Assembly: GCA_903876615.1 (NCBI GenBank)
Contig: CAIRAS010000185.1
Span: forward strand, 1 to 6,315
From: an uncultured Holophagaceae bacterium
GTDB taxonomy: Bacteria; Acidobacteriota; Holophagae; Holophagales; Holophagaceae
Direction: 5' to 3'
Length of the DNA stretch: 6,315 nucleotides
This document shows, piece by piece, positions 1-6,315 of this stretch. The notes under the pieces were generated by a model. That model was not told the origin of the DNA and did no database searches. It worked only from the letters and a program-made list of their open reading frames with translations. Within the stretch, counting starts at the first letter, position 1. Each line of letters opens with the position of its first letter. Both the position numbers and the translations under genes were made by a program.

Positions 1-450
1 GTCGCTGGTCACGGTCTTGCGCTCGAGGTCCTTGTAGGTCAGGAAGAAGTGCTCCACCTCGAGCAGGAAGTGCGGCGGCAGGTCGCTGCGCGAGCTGACG
101 TGGCTGTAGGTGGGGTCGTCGCAGGCCACGGCCAGGATCTTCGCATCCTTGCCGTTCTCGTCCGTCATGCGCAGCAGGCCGATGGGCCGGGCGCGGATGA
201 CCACGCCGGGGTAGGTCGAGCCGTTGATGAGCACCAGGATGTCGGCGGGGTCGCCGTCCTCGGCCAGGGTGCCGGGGATGAAGCCGTACTCCGCGGGGTA
301 GTGGAAGGGGGAGAACAGCACCCGGTCCACATGCACCAGGCCGGTGTGGTGGTCGATCTCGTACTTGATGCGCGAGCCTGTGGGGATCTCGATGACCGCG
401 TTCACGATCTCCGGGGCCTGCCTTCCGGGGTTGAGGTGGGCCAGCGGCAT
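1..450 (-). CDS. ppa: Inorganic pyrophosphatase, family I (C-terminus cut by window edge)
   Basis: This is a soluble cytoplasmic Mg-dependent enzyme that hydrolyses pyrophosphate to two phosphates and so pulls biosynthetic reactions forward. 150 residues are visible from the ATG at 450; E. coli Ppa has about 175, so roughly 25 C-terminal residues lie outside the window. The active-site set is seen at positions that match E. coli numbering: K29 and E31 (IKYEID), R43, Y55 (PAEYGF), D65, D67 and D70 in EDGDPADILV, D97, D102 and K104 (DENGKDAK), and Y139/K140 (LTYKDLE, two residues earlier than in E. coli). One small oddity is Ala69 inside the DxDPxD signature, where a larger hydrophobic residue is usual. 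The start is supported by GGAG at 456-459, five bases upstream, and by the normal family N-terminus. The gene follows the kinase after 40 bases; whether it shares that transcript is unknown. The identification is firm. Confidence 0.96.
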   Translation of the reverse strand, partial: MPLAHLNPGRQAPEIVNAVIEIPTGSRIKYEIDHHTGLVHVDRVLFSPFHYPAEYGFIPGTLAEDGDPADILVLINGSTYPGVVIRARPIGLLRMTDENGKDAKILAVACDDPTYSHVSSRSDLPPHFLLEVEHFFLTYKDLERKTVTSD

Positions 451-455
451 GGGTG

Positions 456-459
456 CTCC
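456..459 (-). promoter_or_regulatory. Ribosome binding site of ppa
   Basis: On the minus strand GGAG lies five bases before the ATG at 450. It fixes the pyrophosphatase start. Another ATG at 473-471 is followed after two codons by a stop and is not a start. Confidence 0.7.
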
Positions 460-468
460 AGTCAGGAA

Positions 469-510
469 CCCATGGTAACAGCGCCGCCCGTCACGCCATG
501 GGAGGGGCGG
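469..510. repeat. Inverted repeats spanning the kinase stop and the gap before ppa
   Basis: Two overlapping short inverted repeats are visible. CCCATGG at 469-475 pairs with CCATGGG at 496-502 (7 bp, 20-base loop). CCGCCC at 484-489 pairs with GGGCGG at 505-510 (6 bp, 15-base loop). The two pairings interleave, so they could not both form as simple hairpins. No T-run follows on the minus strand, so this is not a typical intrinsic terminator. In DNA this rich in G and C, repeats of this length can arise by chance. A weak attenuation or mRNA-processing element is possible but not shown. Confidence 0.25.
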
Positions 511-1576
511 TGAGCCTCAGGTGCACGGTGGTGCCGCGCCCCACCTGGCTCTCGATGAAGAGCAGACCCCCGTGGGCCACGATGATTCGGTGGCAGACAG
601 CCAGGCCCAGGCCCGTGCCGCCGCCGAAGGTACTGAAGAAGGGATCGAAGACCTTGGCCAGGGCCTCCTGGGGGATGCCGCAGCCGTTGTCGGAGAGGGT
701 CAGGTGCCAGCAGGGCCGGCCCTCGAGCTCTTCCTCCATGGCTGCCAGCACCAGGCGGGGGGAGGCCATGTCCTCCAGGGCCCGGGTGGCGTTCTGGAGC
801 AGGTTCTGCGCGACCTGCCGCAGCAGCTCCGGGTCGCCCCGCCAGGCCGCCTGCGGCGGGATCTGGTTGTCCCAGGGCACCGCCTCGGCCAGGGTGGCGC
901 TGCGCAGGGCGTCCTCCCAGAAGGTCCGCAGGGCCACGACGCCATCCTTGGGCTGGAGGTCCCGGCTGAAGGCCAGGGTATTGCCCACCAGCCGGTTCAG
1001 GCGGCCCACACCTTCCTGCATCTTGCGGGCGAGCTCCAGGGGACCGGCCTGCTCGGCCAGATCCTCCACGAGCATGCCGGAGAAGAGCGCCAGGCTGCCC
1101 AGGGGGTTCCTGATCTCGTGGGCCAGCTCCGCCGCCATGCGCCCCATGGCCGCCAGACGGTCCTCCCGGGTGGCCTGCTGGGCCTTGAGCACGGCCTCGG
1201 TGACGTCCCGCAGGGTGACGATGGTGCCGCCGTGGGGGGCCGAGCGGCGCTCCTCCTCGAAGATCACTTCCCGGCCGCTGGTGGTCTGGAAGCGCCGCTG
1301 GCCGCTGGGGCTGCCGGGCTCCCAGGGGGCCGCATCCTGGAGGAACCGCCCCTCGAGGCCCTGGGGTCGGTTCGTGAAGCGCAGCGAGCCGTCCTCGGCC
1401 AGTACCCAGATGGCGAAGGGGACGGCCTCGATCACGGTCTGCAGCTCGCCCTGGAGCTGGCCCAGCTGGGCCTGCAGGGCCTCGTAGCGGGTCTGGAGGT
1501 GCTCAGAGGCCGCCGTGAAGGCCTCGAAGGCCTCCAGCAGCTGGCGGGGGTCCGGATGGGCCTGGACCTCGGTCAC
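491..1576 (-). CDS. Soluble PAS-domain sensor histidine kinase
   Basis: This is a two-component sensor kinase that should autophosphorylate on histidine and pass the phosphate to a response regulator, none of which is in this window. It has 361 residues and no membrane segment, so it is probably cytoplasmic. Residues about 10-50 look like a helical or coiled-coil lead-in. Residues about 46-130 resemble a PAS domain ending in TLRDVTEAVL. The HisKA motif LAHEIRNPLG carries the phosphoacceptor H153. The ATPase domain has the N box (N258, N262), the G1 box DNGCG (296-300), the F box FDPFFST (310-316) and the G2 box GGGTGLGL (318-325), so it looks active. The start is GTG at 1576, overlapping the HEAT-gene stop as GTGA; only a weak AGG precedes it, fitting translational coupling. 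The N-terminal helix followed by PAS and kinase, without membrane segments, recalls the FleS/FlrB flagellar kinases. That subfamily call is from memory and tentative. The kinase call is firm; its signal and partner are unknown. Confidence 0.93.
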   Translation of the reverse strand: MTEVQAHPDPRQLLEAFEAFTAASEHLQTRYEALQAQLGQLQGELQTVIEAVPFAIWVLAEDGSLRFTNRPQGLEGRFLQDAAPWEPGSPSGQRRFQTTSGREVIFEEERRSAPHGGTIVTLRDVTEAVLKAQQATREDRLAAMGRMAAELAHEIRNPLGSLALFSGMLVEDLAEQAGPLELARKMQEGVGRLNRLVGNTLAFSRDLQPKDGVVALRTFWEDALRSATLAEAVPWDNQIPPQAAWRGDPELLRQVAQNLLQNATRALEDMASPRLVLAAMEEELEGRPCWHLTLSDNGCGIPQEALAKVFDPFFSTFGGGTGLGLAVCHRIIVAHGGLLFIESQVGRGTTVHLRLTAPPMA

Positions 1577-4053
1577 GGCCGCGCCTGCTGGTCCAGGAGC
1601 TGGCGCAGGGTGTCGCGCTCGGCGCCCCGGGGCTCGCCTTCCACCACTCGCTTGAGGGCAGCAAGGGCCTCAGGTGTCTGCAGGGCGGCCAAGCCCTTGG
1701 CCGAGGCCAACCGGATGGCCGGCGCCTCGCCGCTGGTGAAGAAGCCCTTCCTCCGCAGGCACTCCAGGAAGATCGGGATGCTCTTGGGGCTGCCGATCTG
1801 GCCCAGGGTCTCCAGGGCCAGGATGCGGAGCCGTTCCACCACCCGCTTGTCCTTGGCCAGGTCGGTGACCGGACCCAGGCAGGACTCGGAGCGCAGCTGC
1901 CCGAGGACGAAGAGGATCTCGTGCAGGGTCTCGGCGTCGGTGTCCTTCATTCGCGCGAGCAGGGCATGCTCTGCCCCGGGACCAGCCAGCTTCCAGAGGG
2001 CCCGCACGGCCGTGCGACGCACGCGGGGTTCCGGATGGCGCAGCAGGGGCGTGACGAAGGGAGCCTGATCGCCGTCGGCCACCTCGGGCAGCAGGGTGAG
2101 GGCGTTGCGCACCAGATACCAGGCCGGGGCTTGCAGGGCATCCAGGAGGGCGGGGAGGGCCACCGGTCCCAGGCTGCGGACCGCCTCCACCAGGCGTCCC
2201 CGCCGGGTCCGATCGTCCTCGGCGCCCAGGCGCTCCACCAGGTGCCGGGCCATGGGGGCGCCCAGGAATGCCAGATAGGGGTGGACACCTTCAGCCACCA
2301 GTTTACGGTCCTGGGCGAAGGTCCGGTCGATGGCCGCGTCCATGAGCTGGGGCCGGACCAGTGCCGTGGTGAGGTGGCCGAGGGCCTCCTTGCGCCAGGG
2401 CTGATCTTCGCTGTGGAAGGCACAGAGGTTCCCGAGTTCCCGCAGCTCCGAGATGATCGCGAGGAGCTCTCCGCGGTGGACGAGGGCCGTGAGGATCGAT
2501 TCCAGGGCCTGGGTGGTTCCGCGCAGCAACAGGGATTCAGGCTCCCAGGCGAAGTGGGCCCGCAGGGCCTCCAGGAGGGCACCTTCAGCATCGGGGGGAA
2601 GGCCAGGGTCCTCGACCCAGTGGGCCACGCCGGCCAGGGTCTGGGAGGCCTTCAGGCGCTGGCCCGGCTGCTCGCTCCGGAGGGTCTCGATCATCACGTC
2701 CTGGATGCTGTGGAACTCGTCGAAGCGACGCAGGTCCAGCAGCTCGCGGAGCAGCGCTAGGCGCTCCTCGAGGGTGAGTTCGAAGAAGAAGCCCTCCTCG
2801 AGCACCTTGACGAGCTTGGCCTCCAGGCTCATCTCCTCCCATTCCAGGAGGCGCAGGAGGAGCTCCGCCTGGCTGGCGTCCTGGCCCGAGGTCTTCAGGC
2901 GCGCCGTGAGCGCCCGGACCAGGCTCCCCCGCTCCGGGAAGTGCCTCAGCACCTCCTTGATGGGGCCCTGGAGCTGGGCCCAGGAGATGCCTTCGGACAG
3001 GGCCTGGCTGGTGGCGGAAGCCAGCACTTCACCGGCCAGTGCCCGGATGCCCAGGGACAGACCCGCTGGATGGTCGGGCAGGGTTGCCAGGCTGGCGAGC
3101 AGGCTCAGCTGGACGGCAGGCGGCAGGTCCATGAGGATCTGGCGGAGCACGCCCATGCGGGGCGGGCTCGGCATGCCCTCACCGAGGCCCAGCTCCCGGC
3201 CGACGGGGCCGAGGCCGCTGAGATCCGCGGGGCCGAAGCCCGGCAAAGGACCCGGGTCCGGCTCGCCCTGGCCATCCGCGCTGCCCTGACCGCCCGTGGC
3301 GTCTTGACCGCCCGTGCTGCCCTTGGCGGCGCTGTCCACGCCGCGCCCTTCCTCGGCACCCTGGCCACCCCCCTTGCCGCGACCACGGTCGGCGCCCTGG
3401 CCCGCGTCCGAGCCCCGGCCGCCCCCGGTGCCGCTGCCGACGCCAGGCGCCTGCCCCGCCTGCAGGCCCTGAGCGCCGCCGGCGCCGGCCGCGCTGGTGC
3501 CCTGGGTGATCGAAAGCATGAGGGCTTCCCGGAGGAACTTCACAAGGTCCCCGGGGGCGACCGAGCCTTGAGCTGGCGCGGCGGGATTCAGGGCCGGAGC
3601 GTTGTCCCCGCTGCCGGCCTGTTCGCCTTCGCTGATTTCCTGATACCGCGTCTGTGCCACCTTGATGTGCAGGACGCCCGCGGTGCGGAGCACGGCCTCG
3701 AAGCCACCCTGCTCCTCGAGGAGCTGGGGCCGGGTGCCGAGACCGGCCAGGAAGACCAGATACTCAGCCGGGGTCACGCCGCGCTCGAAGGTGAAGCCGC
3801 TGATGCTGCGCTCGGCCACCAGCTTGGCCAGGCCCTTCACATGGGGGCTGCGGGTCTCCTGCAACTCGCCGTCCACGAAGACCTTGGTCCCGGTCACCAC
3901 GAACTGGAGCTTGGGGTGGTCGCTGAACCAGAGGTCGAGGGTGGCATGCGCGATGGCAGCGGCCTCCTGGGTGCGCGGATGGGACTCCGTGTACATCTGC
4001 AGCGCCTTGAGGGCGACGCTCATGGTCTGAGCAAGGCGGGGGAAGTCCTTCAT
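1573..4053 (-). CDS. HEAT-repeat protein with N-terminal module and Gly/Gln-rich linker
   Basis: This is a protein of 826 residues with no visible signal peptide or membrane segment, so probably cytoplasmic. Three parts can be seen. Residues 1-145 form a compact alpha/beta-like module with KALQMYTESHPRTQE near the start, VVTGTKVFVDGE at 52-63 and GVLHIKVAQTRYQEI at 126-140. I recall similar modules at the N-terminus of other bacterial HEAT or HD-type proteins but know no function. Residues about 185-270 are low complexity, rich in Gly, Gln, Ala and Ser. Residues about 300-826 are almost all helical; from about 590 they read as HEAT-like repeats (for example HPEPRVRRTAVRALWKLA at 673-690), which usually serve as protein-binding scaffolds. 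The start is ATG at 4053: it has a strong ribosome binding site and overlaps the HD-gene stop as ATGA. The open frame continues upstream to 4521, but that part is Arg/Pro/Gly-rich shadow of the HD gene. The stop overlaps the kinase start. A role as adaptor between the HD protein and the kinase is inference. Confidence 0.88.
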   Translation of the reverse strand: MKDFPRLAQTMSVALKALQMYTESHPRTQEAAAIAHATLDLWFSDHPKLQFVVTGTKVFVDGELQETRSPHVKGLAKLVAERSISGFTFERGVTPAEYLVFLAGLGTRPQLLEEQGGFEAVLRTAGVLHIKVAQTRYQEISEGEQAGSGDNAPALNPAAPAQGSVAPGDLVKFLREALMLSITQGTSAAGAGGAQGLQAGQAPGVGSGTGGGRGSDAGQGADRGRGKGGGQGAEEGRGVDSAAKGSTGGQDATGGQGSADGQGEPDPGPLPGFGPADLSGLGPVGRELGLGEGMPSPPRMGVLRQILMDLPPAVQLSLLASLATLPDHPAGLSLGIRALAGEVLASATSQALSEGISWAQLQGPIKEVLRHFPERGSLVRALTARLKTSGQDASQAELLLRLLEWEEMSLEAKLVKVLEEGFFFELTLEERLALLRELLDLRRFDEFHSIQDVMIETLRSEQPGQRLKASQTLAGVAHWVEDPGLPPDAEGALLEALRAHFAWEPESLLLRGTTQALESILTALVHRGELLAIISELRELGNLCAFHSEDQPWRKEALGHLTTALVRPQLMDAAIDRTFAQDRKLVAEGVHPYLAFLGAPMARHLVERLGAEDDRTRRGRLVEAVRSLGPVALPALLDALQAPAWYLVRNALTLLPEVADGDQAPFVTPLLRHPEPRVRRTAVRALWKLAGPGAEHALLARMKDTDAETLHEILFVLGQLRSESCLGPVTDLAKDKRVVERLRILALETLGQIGSPKSIPIFLECLRRKGFFTSGEAPAIRLASAKGLAALQTPEALAALKRVVEGEPRGAERDTLRQLLDQQARP
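3244..3501 (-). other. Low-complexity Gly/Gln-rich linker inside the HEAT protein
   Basis: About 86 residues (185-270) consist largely of Gly, Gln, Ala, Ser, Asp and Arg, with short recurring units such as GGQG, TGGQ and GQG. At the DNA level the 12-base word TGACCGCCCGTG occurs at 3287-3298 and again at 3305-3316, a spacing of 18 bases that encodes recurring TGGQ. The segment separates the N-terminal module from the helical C-terminal half and is probably disordered. The frame stays open throughout and resumes as well-ordered protein, so this is not a frameshift. Confidence 0.75.
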
Positions 4054-4730
4054 GCCGGCGTCCTTTCCGGGGGATCCGACCACTCCCGCCGCAGCTGGGC
4101 GTAGTGCGCCTCGAGGAAGGCGAGGCGCCGCTGCCCCTCCTCCTGGGCAGGCTTGGTGGTGAAGCTGGCGGTGATCTTCCGGGCCAGGCCCAGCCAAGAC
4201 TCGCCGCGCCGGAGGATCTCCGCGGTGGTGATGGGCTGGAAGGCGCCGCTGATGCAGCCGAAGTGGATCAGGCTGGCAGCGCCGATCTTGCTGAGCTTGT
4301 CGCAGTCCCAGAGGCAGGCGGTCTCCACGGGCTCCAGGGGTGCGGCGAGGCTGAGCCCCACGTGGTGCTCGATGGCGTGGCGGACCGCCGGGATCTTCTC
4401 CGGCGGGAAGTCTGTGCCCGCCAGCAGCTCCGGCACCAGGGCCGAGGCCTCCTGGGCATGCGAGTCCCGAGTGTGGGGCGCCTGCAGGCGCTTGGCCACG
4501 TCGTGGAGCCAGGCGGCGCACTCCACCACCTCCGGGTCCGCGCCCACCTCGGGCGCCAGCCAGCGGGTCAGGAGCACCGCCGCGTAAGTGTGCTCGAACC
4601 GGTAGTTGAAGATGGGCTGATAGCTGCCATCCACCTCATGGCCGATGCCCCAGAAGCGGATCGCGTCGGCGTCGGAGAAACGTCGCAGCGCCTGTTCACA
4701 GGCGGTTCGCCAGGGGAGGGGCAGGGTCAT
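4050..4730 (-). CDS. HD-domain metal-dependent phosphohydrolase, substrate unknown
   Basis: This 226-residue soluble protein belongs to the HD superfamily, whose members use paired metal ions to cleave phosphate esters, often of nucleotides. The expected ligands appear in order: H47 (YRFEHT), H76-D77 (AAWLHDVAK), H91 (DSHAQEAS), H122/H123 (AIEHHVG) and D144 in WDCDKLSKIG. No second catalytic domain, GYP motif or RelA/SpoT synthetase is present, so it is a stand-alone HD protein, not a clear c-di-GMP or (p)ppGpp enzyme. The start chosen is ATG at 4730, overlapping the hutH stop as ATGA; a frame open further upstream (to a TTG at 4814) would run into hutH and adds a Pro/Arg-rich stretch with no family look. 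Only a weak GGA (4740-4742) precedes the start, which fits coupled translation. Its stop overlaps the start of the HEAT gene, suggesting the two are made together. The substrate cannot be told from the sequence. Confidence 0.88.
   Translation of the reverse strand: MTLPLPWRTACEQALRRFSDADAIRFWGIGHEVDGSYQPIFNYRFEHTYAAVLLTRWLAPEVGADPEVVECAAWLHDVAKRLQAPHTRDSHAQEASALVPELLAGTDFPPEKIPAVRHAIEHHVGLSLAAPLEPVETACLWDCDKLSKIGAASLIHFGCISGAFQPITTAEILRRGESWLGLARKITASFTTKPAQEEGQRRLAFLEAHYAQLRREWSDPPERTPA
4061..4068 (-). promoter_or_regulatory. Ribosome binding site of the HEAT-protein gene
   Basis: GGAAAGGA on the minus strand ends seven bases before the ATG at 4053. It lies inside the end of the HD gene and decides the HEAT-protein start against the much longer open frame upstream. 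Confidence 0.75.
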
Positions 4731-6217
4731 GGAGCAGAGTCCAGGTGGGTCCGGAGGGCTTGGAGGGAAGCGTTGATCTCCACAAACATGGCGCGATCGT
4801 GCCAGGGGGCGCAAGCCTTCTCTAGGGTCCGGAGCAGGGGCTGCAGACCCTGCCCTGGCGCCAGCCCGAGGATGCGGATGCCCTCCAGGGCCATGCGGGC
4901 CTCGATGGCCAGCACCTGCTCGAGGGCGTCCACGGACCTCAGCAGCTTCCGGGCGGCGATGGGGCCCATGCTGACGTGGTCCTCCTTGCCCGCGCTGGTG
5001 GGGATGCTGTCCACGCAGGCCGGGTTGGCCAGACCCTTCATCTCGCTGACCAGGGCCGCCGAGGTGACGTGGGCCATCATGAAGCCCGACTCGAGGCCGC
5101 CATTCTGGGTGAGGAAGGCCGGCAGGTCGCTGTAGGCGGGGTTCACCAGGCGCTCCTGGCGGCGCTCCGAGATGCTGGCCAGGTCCGCGGCCGCGATGGC
5201 GAGCAGGTCGCAGGCGAAGGCCGGGTACTGGCCGTGGAAGTTACCGCCGGACCGGGACTCCGCGGTGTCCGTGAAGATCATGGGATTGTCCGTGGCGGCG
5301 TTCAGCTCCCGCTCCAGGATGGCGCCGGCGAAGCCCAGCGCGTCCCGGGTCACGCCGTGCACCTGGGGGATACAGCGCAGGCTGTAGGCGTCCTGGACCC
5401 GGTGGCAGTCCTGGTGGCTGTCAGAGATGGCGCTGCCGGGGCCCAGCAGCTCGCGCATGTGCGCCGCGACAGCGATCTGCCCGGGATGGGGCCGGGCGGC
5501 GTGGATCCGGGGATCGAAGGCAGCGCGGGTGCCCCGCAGGGCCTCCAGGCTGAGCCCCGCGATCTCGTCCGCCAGACCCGCCAGGCGGGTGAACTTCTCT
5601 GCTGCCAGGTTGCCCAGGGCGGTGATGAGCTGGGTGCCGTTGATGAGGGCCAGGCCCTCCTTGGCCTCCAGGACCACGGGGCTGAGGCCCGCCTGGGCCA
5701 GGGCCTCGCCGCCGGGCAGCTGACGGCCAGATACCCAGGCCAGGCCTTCGCCCACCAGCAGCAGGGCCATGTGCGCCAGGGGGGCCAGGTCCCCGCTGGC
5801 ACCCACGCTGCCCTGGCAGGGCACCACGGGCAGGACGCCTTGATTGAGGCAGTCGGCCAGGAGGCGGATGGGCTCGGGGCGGATGCCGCTGTGGGCCTTC
5901 AGCAGGCAGTTGATCCGGGCGGCCATGAGGGCCCGGGTCTGGTCCGCGGGCAGGGGCTCGCCCACCCCGGCTGCGTGGCTGCGCAGCAGGTTGAGCTGGA
6001 GCAGCCGGAGCTGATCGTGGGGAATGACCACCGTGGCGAACTGGCCGAAACCGGTGTTGATGCCGTAGACCGTGCGGTCCTCGGCCACGATCTGGTCCAC
6101 CACCGCGCGATTCGCCGCCACCCGGGCCAGGGCCTGCTCATCCAGGACGACGCCCTCGCCGGCGGCGATGCGAGCGAGCAGGGGTGCCGTGAGGGAGCAG
6201 CCGTCGAGAAGGATCAT
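4727..6217 (-). CDS. hutH: Histidine ammonia-lyase (histidase)
   Basis: This cytoplasmic enzyme deaminates L-histidine to trans-urocanate and ammonia, the first step of histidine degradation. Its 496 residues match the usual length of about 500-510. The prosthetic MIO group forms from A140-S141-G142 in GSVGASGDLAPLAHMAL. Other active-site residues fall two positions before their Pseudomonas putida HutH counterparts: Y51 (TVYGINTGFG), H81 (RSHAAG), N193 (LINGTQ), Y278 and R281 (DAYSLRCIPQVHG), F327 (NFHGQ) and E412 (SAGKEDHVSMGP). H81 and E412 favour histidase over tyrosine or phenylalanine ammonia-lyase. The ATG at 6217 has AAGGA six bases upstream and shares one base with the stop of the preceding gene. 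The gene ends in an ATGA overlap with the HD gene. No hutU, hutI, hutG or hutC is in the window, so the rest of the pathway must lie elsewhere or be absent. The identification is firm. Confidence 0.96.
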   Translation of the reverse strand: MILLDGCSLTAPLLARIAAGEGVVLDEQALARVAANRAVVDQIVAEDRTVYGINTGFGQFATVVIPHDQLRLLQLNLLRSHAAGVGEPLPADQTRALMAARINCLLKAHSGIRPEPIRLLADCLNQGVLPVVPCQGSVGASGDLAPLAHMALLLVGEGLAWVSGRQLPGGEALAQAGLSPVVLEAKEGLALINGTQLITALGNLAAEKFTRLAGLADEIAGLSLEALRGTRAAFDPRIHAARPHPGQIAVAAHMRELLGPGSAISDSHQDCHRVQDAYSLRCIPQVHGVTRDALGFAGAILERELNAATDNPMIFTDTAESRSGGNFHGQYPAFACDLLAIAAADLASISERRQERLVNPAYSDLPAFLTQNGGLESGFMMAHVTSAALVSEMKGLANPACVDSIPTSAGKEDHVSMGPIAARKLLRSVDALEQVLAIEARMALEGIRILGLAPGQGLQPLLRTLEKACAPWHDRAMFVEINASLQALRTHLDSAP

Positions 6218-6315
6218 CAGGCTTCCTTGGGTTTCAGGGTCAGGGCCAGCAGCAGCGCCAGGCCCAGGGTGAGGCCCGCCACGGTGTAGGTGGTCTGCCC
6301 GCCCCAGCGGGCGAA
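6217..6315 (-). CDS. C-terminal end of a membrane protein, possibly a transporter (partial)
   Basis: Only the last 32 codons and the TGA stop (6217-6219) are in the window. They read as a short polar start, one strongly hydrophobic segment (VAGLTLGLALLLALTL, residues 12-27 of the fragment) and a short basic tail, KPKEA. This looks like the last membrane helix and cytoplasmic tail of a multi-pass protein; a major facilitator superfamily transporter is the commonest protein ending this way, but one helix cannot prove it. The stop shares a base with the hutH start (TGATG), so it belongs to the same operon. If it is a transporter, carriage of histidine or a related compound would be a natural but untested guess. 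Confidence 0.65.
   Translation of the reverse strand, partial: FARWGGQTTYTVAGLTLGLALLLALTLKPKEA
6224..6228 (-). promoter_or_regulatory. Ribosome binding site of hutH
   Basis: AAGGA on the minus strand lies six bases before the ATG at 6217, inside the last codons of the upstream membrane-protein gene. It supports the chosen hutH start. Confidence 0.75.

Noticed and set aside
469..510. Intrinsic terminator between the kinase and ppa
   Set aside because: No T-run follows either stem on the minus strand, and the stems are only 6-7 bp with 15-20 base loops.
521..2068. Long plus-strand open frame of 515 codons, opposite the kinase and HEAT genes
   Set aside because: It lies antisense to two genes with clear protein signatures, crosses their junction, and encodes Gly/Gln/Leu-rich protein with no domain. 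Such frames arise from strong G/C preference at third codon positions.
3244..3501. A frameshift, or a tandem-repeat or mobile insertion, at the Gly-rich stretch
   Set aside because: The frame stays open and the sequence on both sides is ordinary protein in the same frame. The repeats are short and imperfect, with no flanking inverted repeats or target duplication.
2941..4104. Plus-strand open frame of 387 codons opposite the HEAT gene
   Set aside because: It has low-complexity Ala/Gly/Leu/Arg composition and no recognisable motif, and it is a mirror of the HEAT gene's codon use.
4054..4521. N-terminal extension of the HEAT protein to a GTG at 4521 (982 residues in all)
   Set aside because: The added 156 residues are Arg/Pro/Gly/Ala-rich and overlap the HD gene completely. 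The ATG at 4053 has a strong ribosome binding site and an ATGA overlap.
4731..4814. N-terminal extension of the HD protein by 28 residues from a TTG at 4814
   Set aside because: It would overlap the end of hutH by 88 bases and adds a Pro/Arg-rich segment; the ATG at 4730 gives the same ATGA junction seen elsewhere in the operon.
4976..6289. Plus-strand open frame of 437 codons opposite hutH
   Set aside because: The minus strand here holds an intact histidase with all catalytic residues; the antisense product is Gly/Gln/Ala-rich and featureless.

Overview
The window is a G+C-rich stretch (about two thirds G+C by eye) of bacterial chromosome. It is packed with genes, and every gene I can support is on the minus strand. 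Read in the direction of transcription (6315 down to 1), they are: the C-terminal tail of a membrane protein, histidine ammonia-lyase (HutH), an HD-domain metal-dependent phosphohydrolase of unknown substrate, an 826-residue HEAT-repeat protein with a Gly/Gln-rich linker, a soluble PAS-containing sensor histidine kinase, and family I inorganic pyrophosphatase, which runs off the left edge. No RNA gene, mobile element, CRISPR array or clear transcription terminator is visible. No stretch of 300 bases lacks a gene; the only intergenic gap is 40 bases (451-490).

The first five genes are joined by stop/start overlaps: TGATG at 6215-6219, ATGA at 4727-4730, ATGA at 4050-4053 and GTGA at 1573-1576. 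This is the signature of one translationally coupled operon. The pyrophosphatase follows the kinase after 40 bases with its own good ribosome binding site, so it may be co-transcribed or have its own promoter inside the kinase gene.

HutH (all catalytic residues present) and pyrophosphatase (all active-site residues seen up to the window edge) are standard metabolic enzymes. The less ordinary part is the middle. A HEAT-repeat scaffold-like protein, an HD hydrolase and a cytoplasmic histidine kinase with no response regulator in view are coupled to one another and sit behind a histidine-degradation gene with no other hut gene in the window. A signalling or scaffold module is a reasonable inference, but no function is demonstrated.

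The organism cannot be fixed from the sequence. The composition, the minus-strand operon style and the style of the HEAT and kinase proteins remind me of Acidobacteriota, class Holophagae (Geothrix/Holophaga), with myxobacteria as an alternative. This is an impression from memory, not a search result. I do not see a clearly novel defence, mobile or RNA system here.
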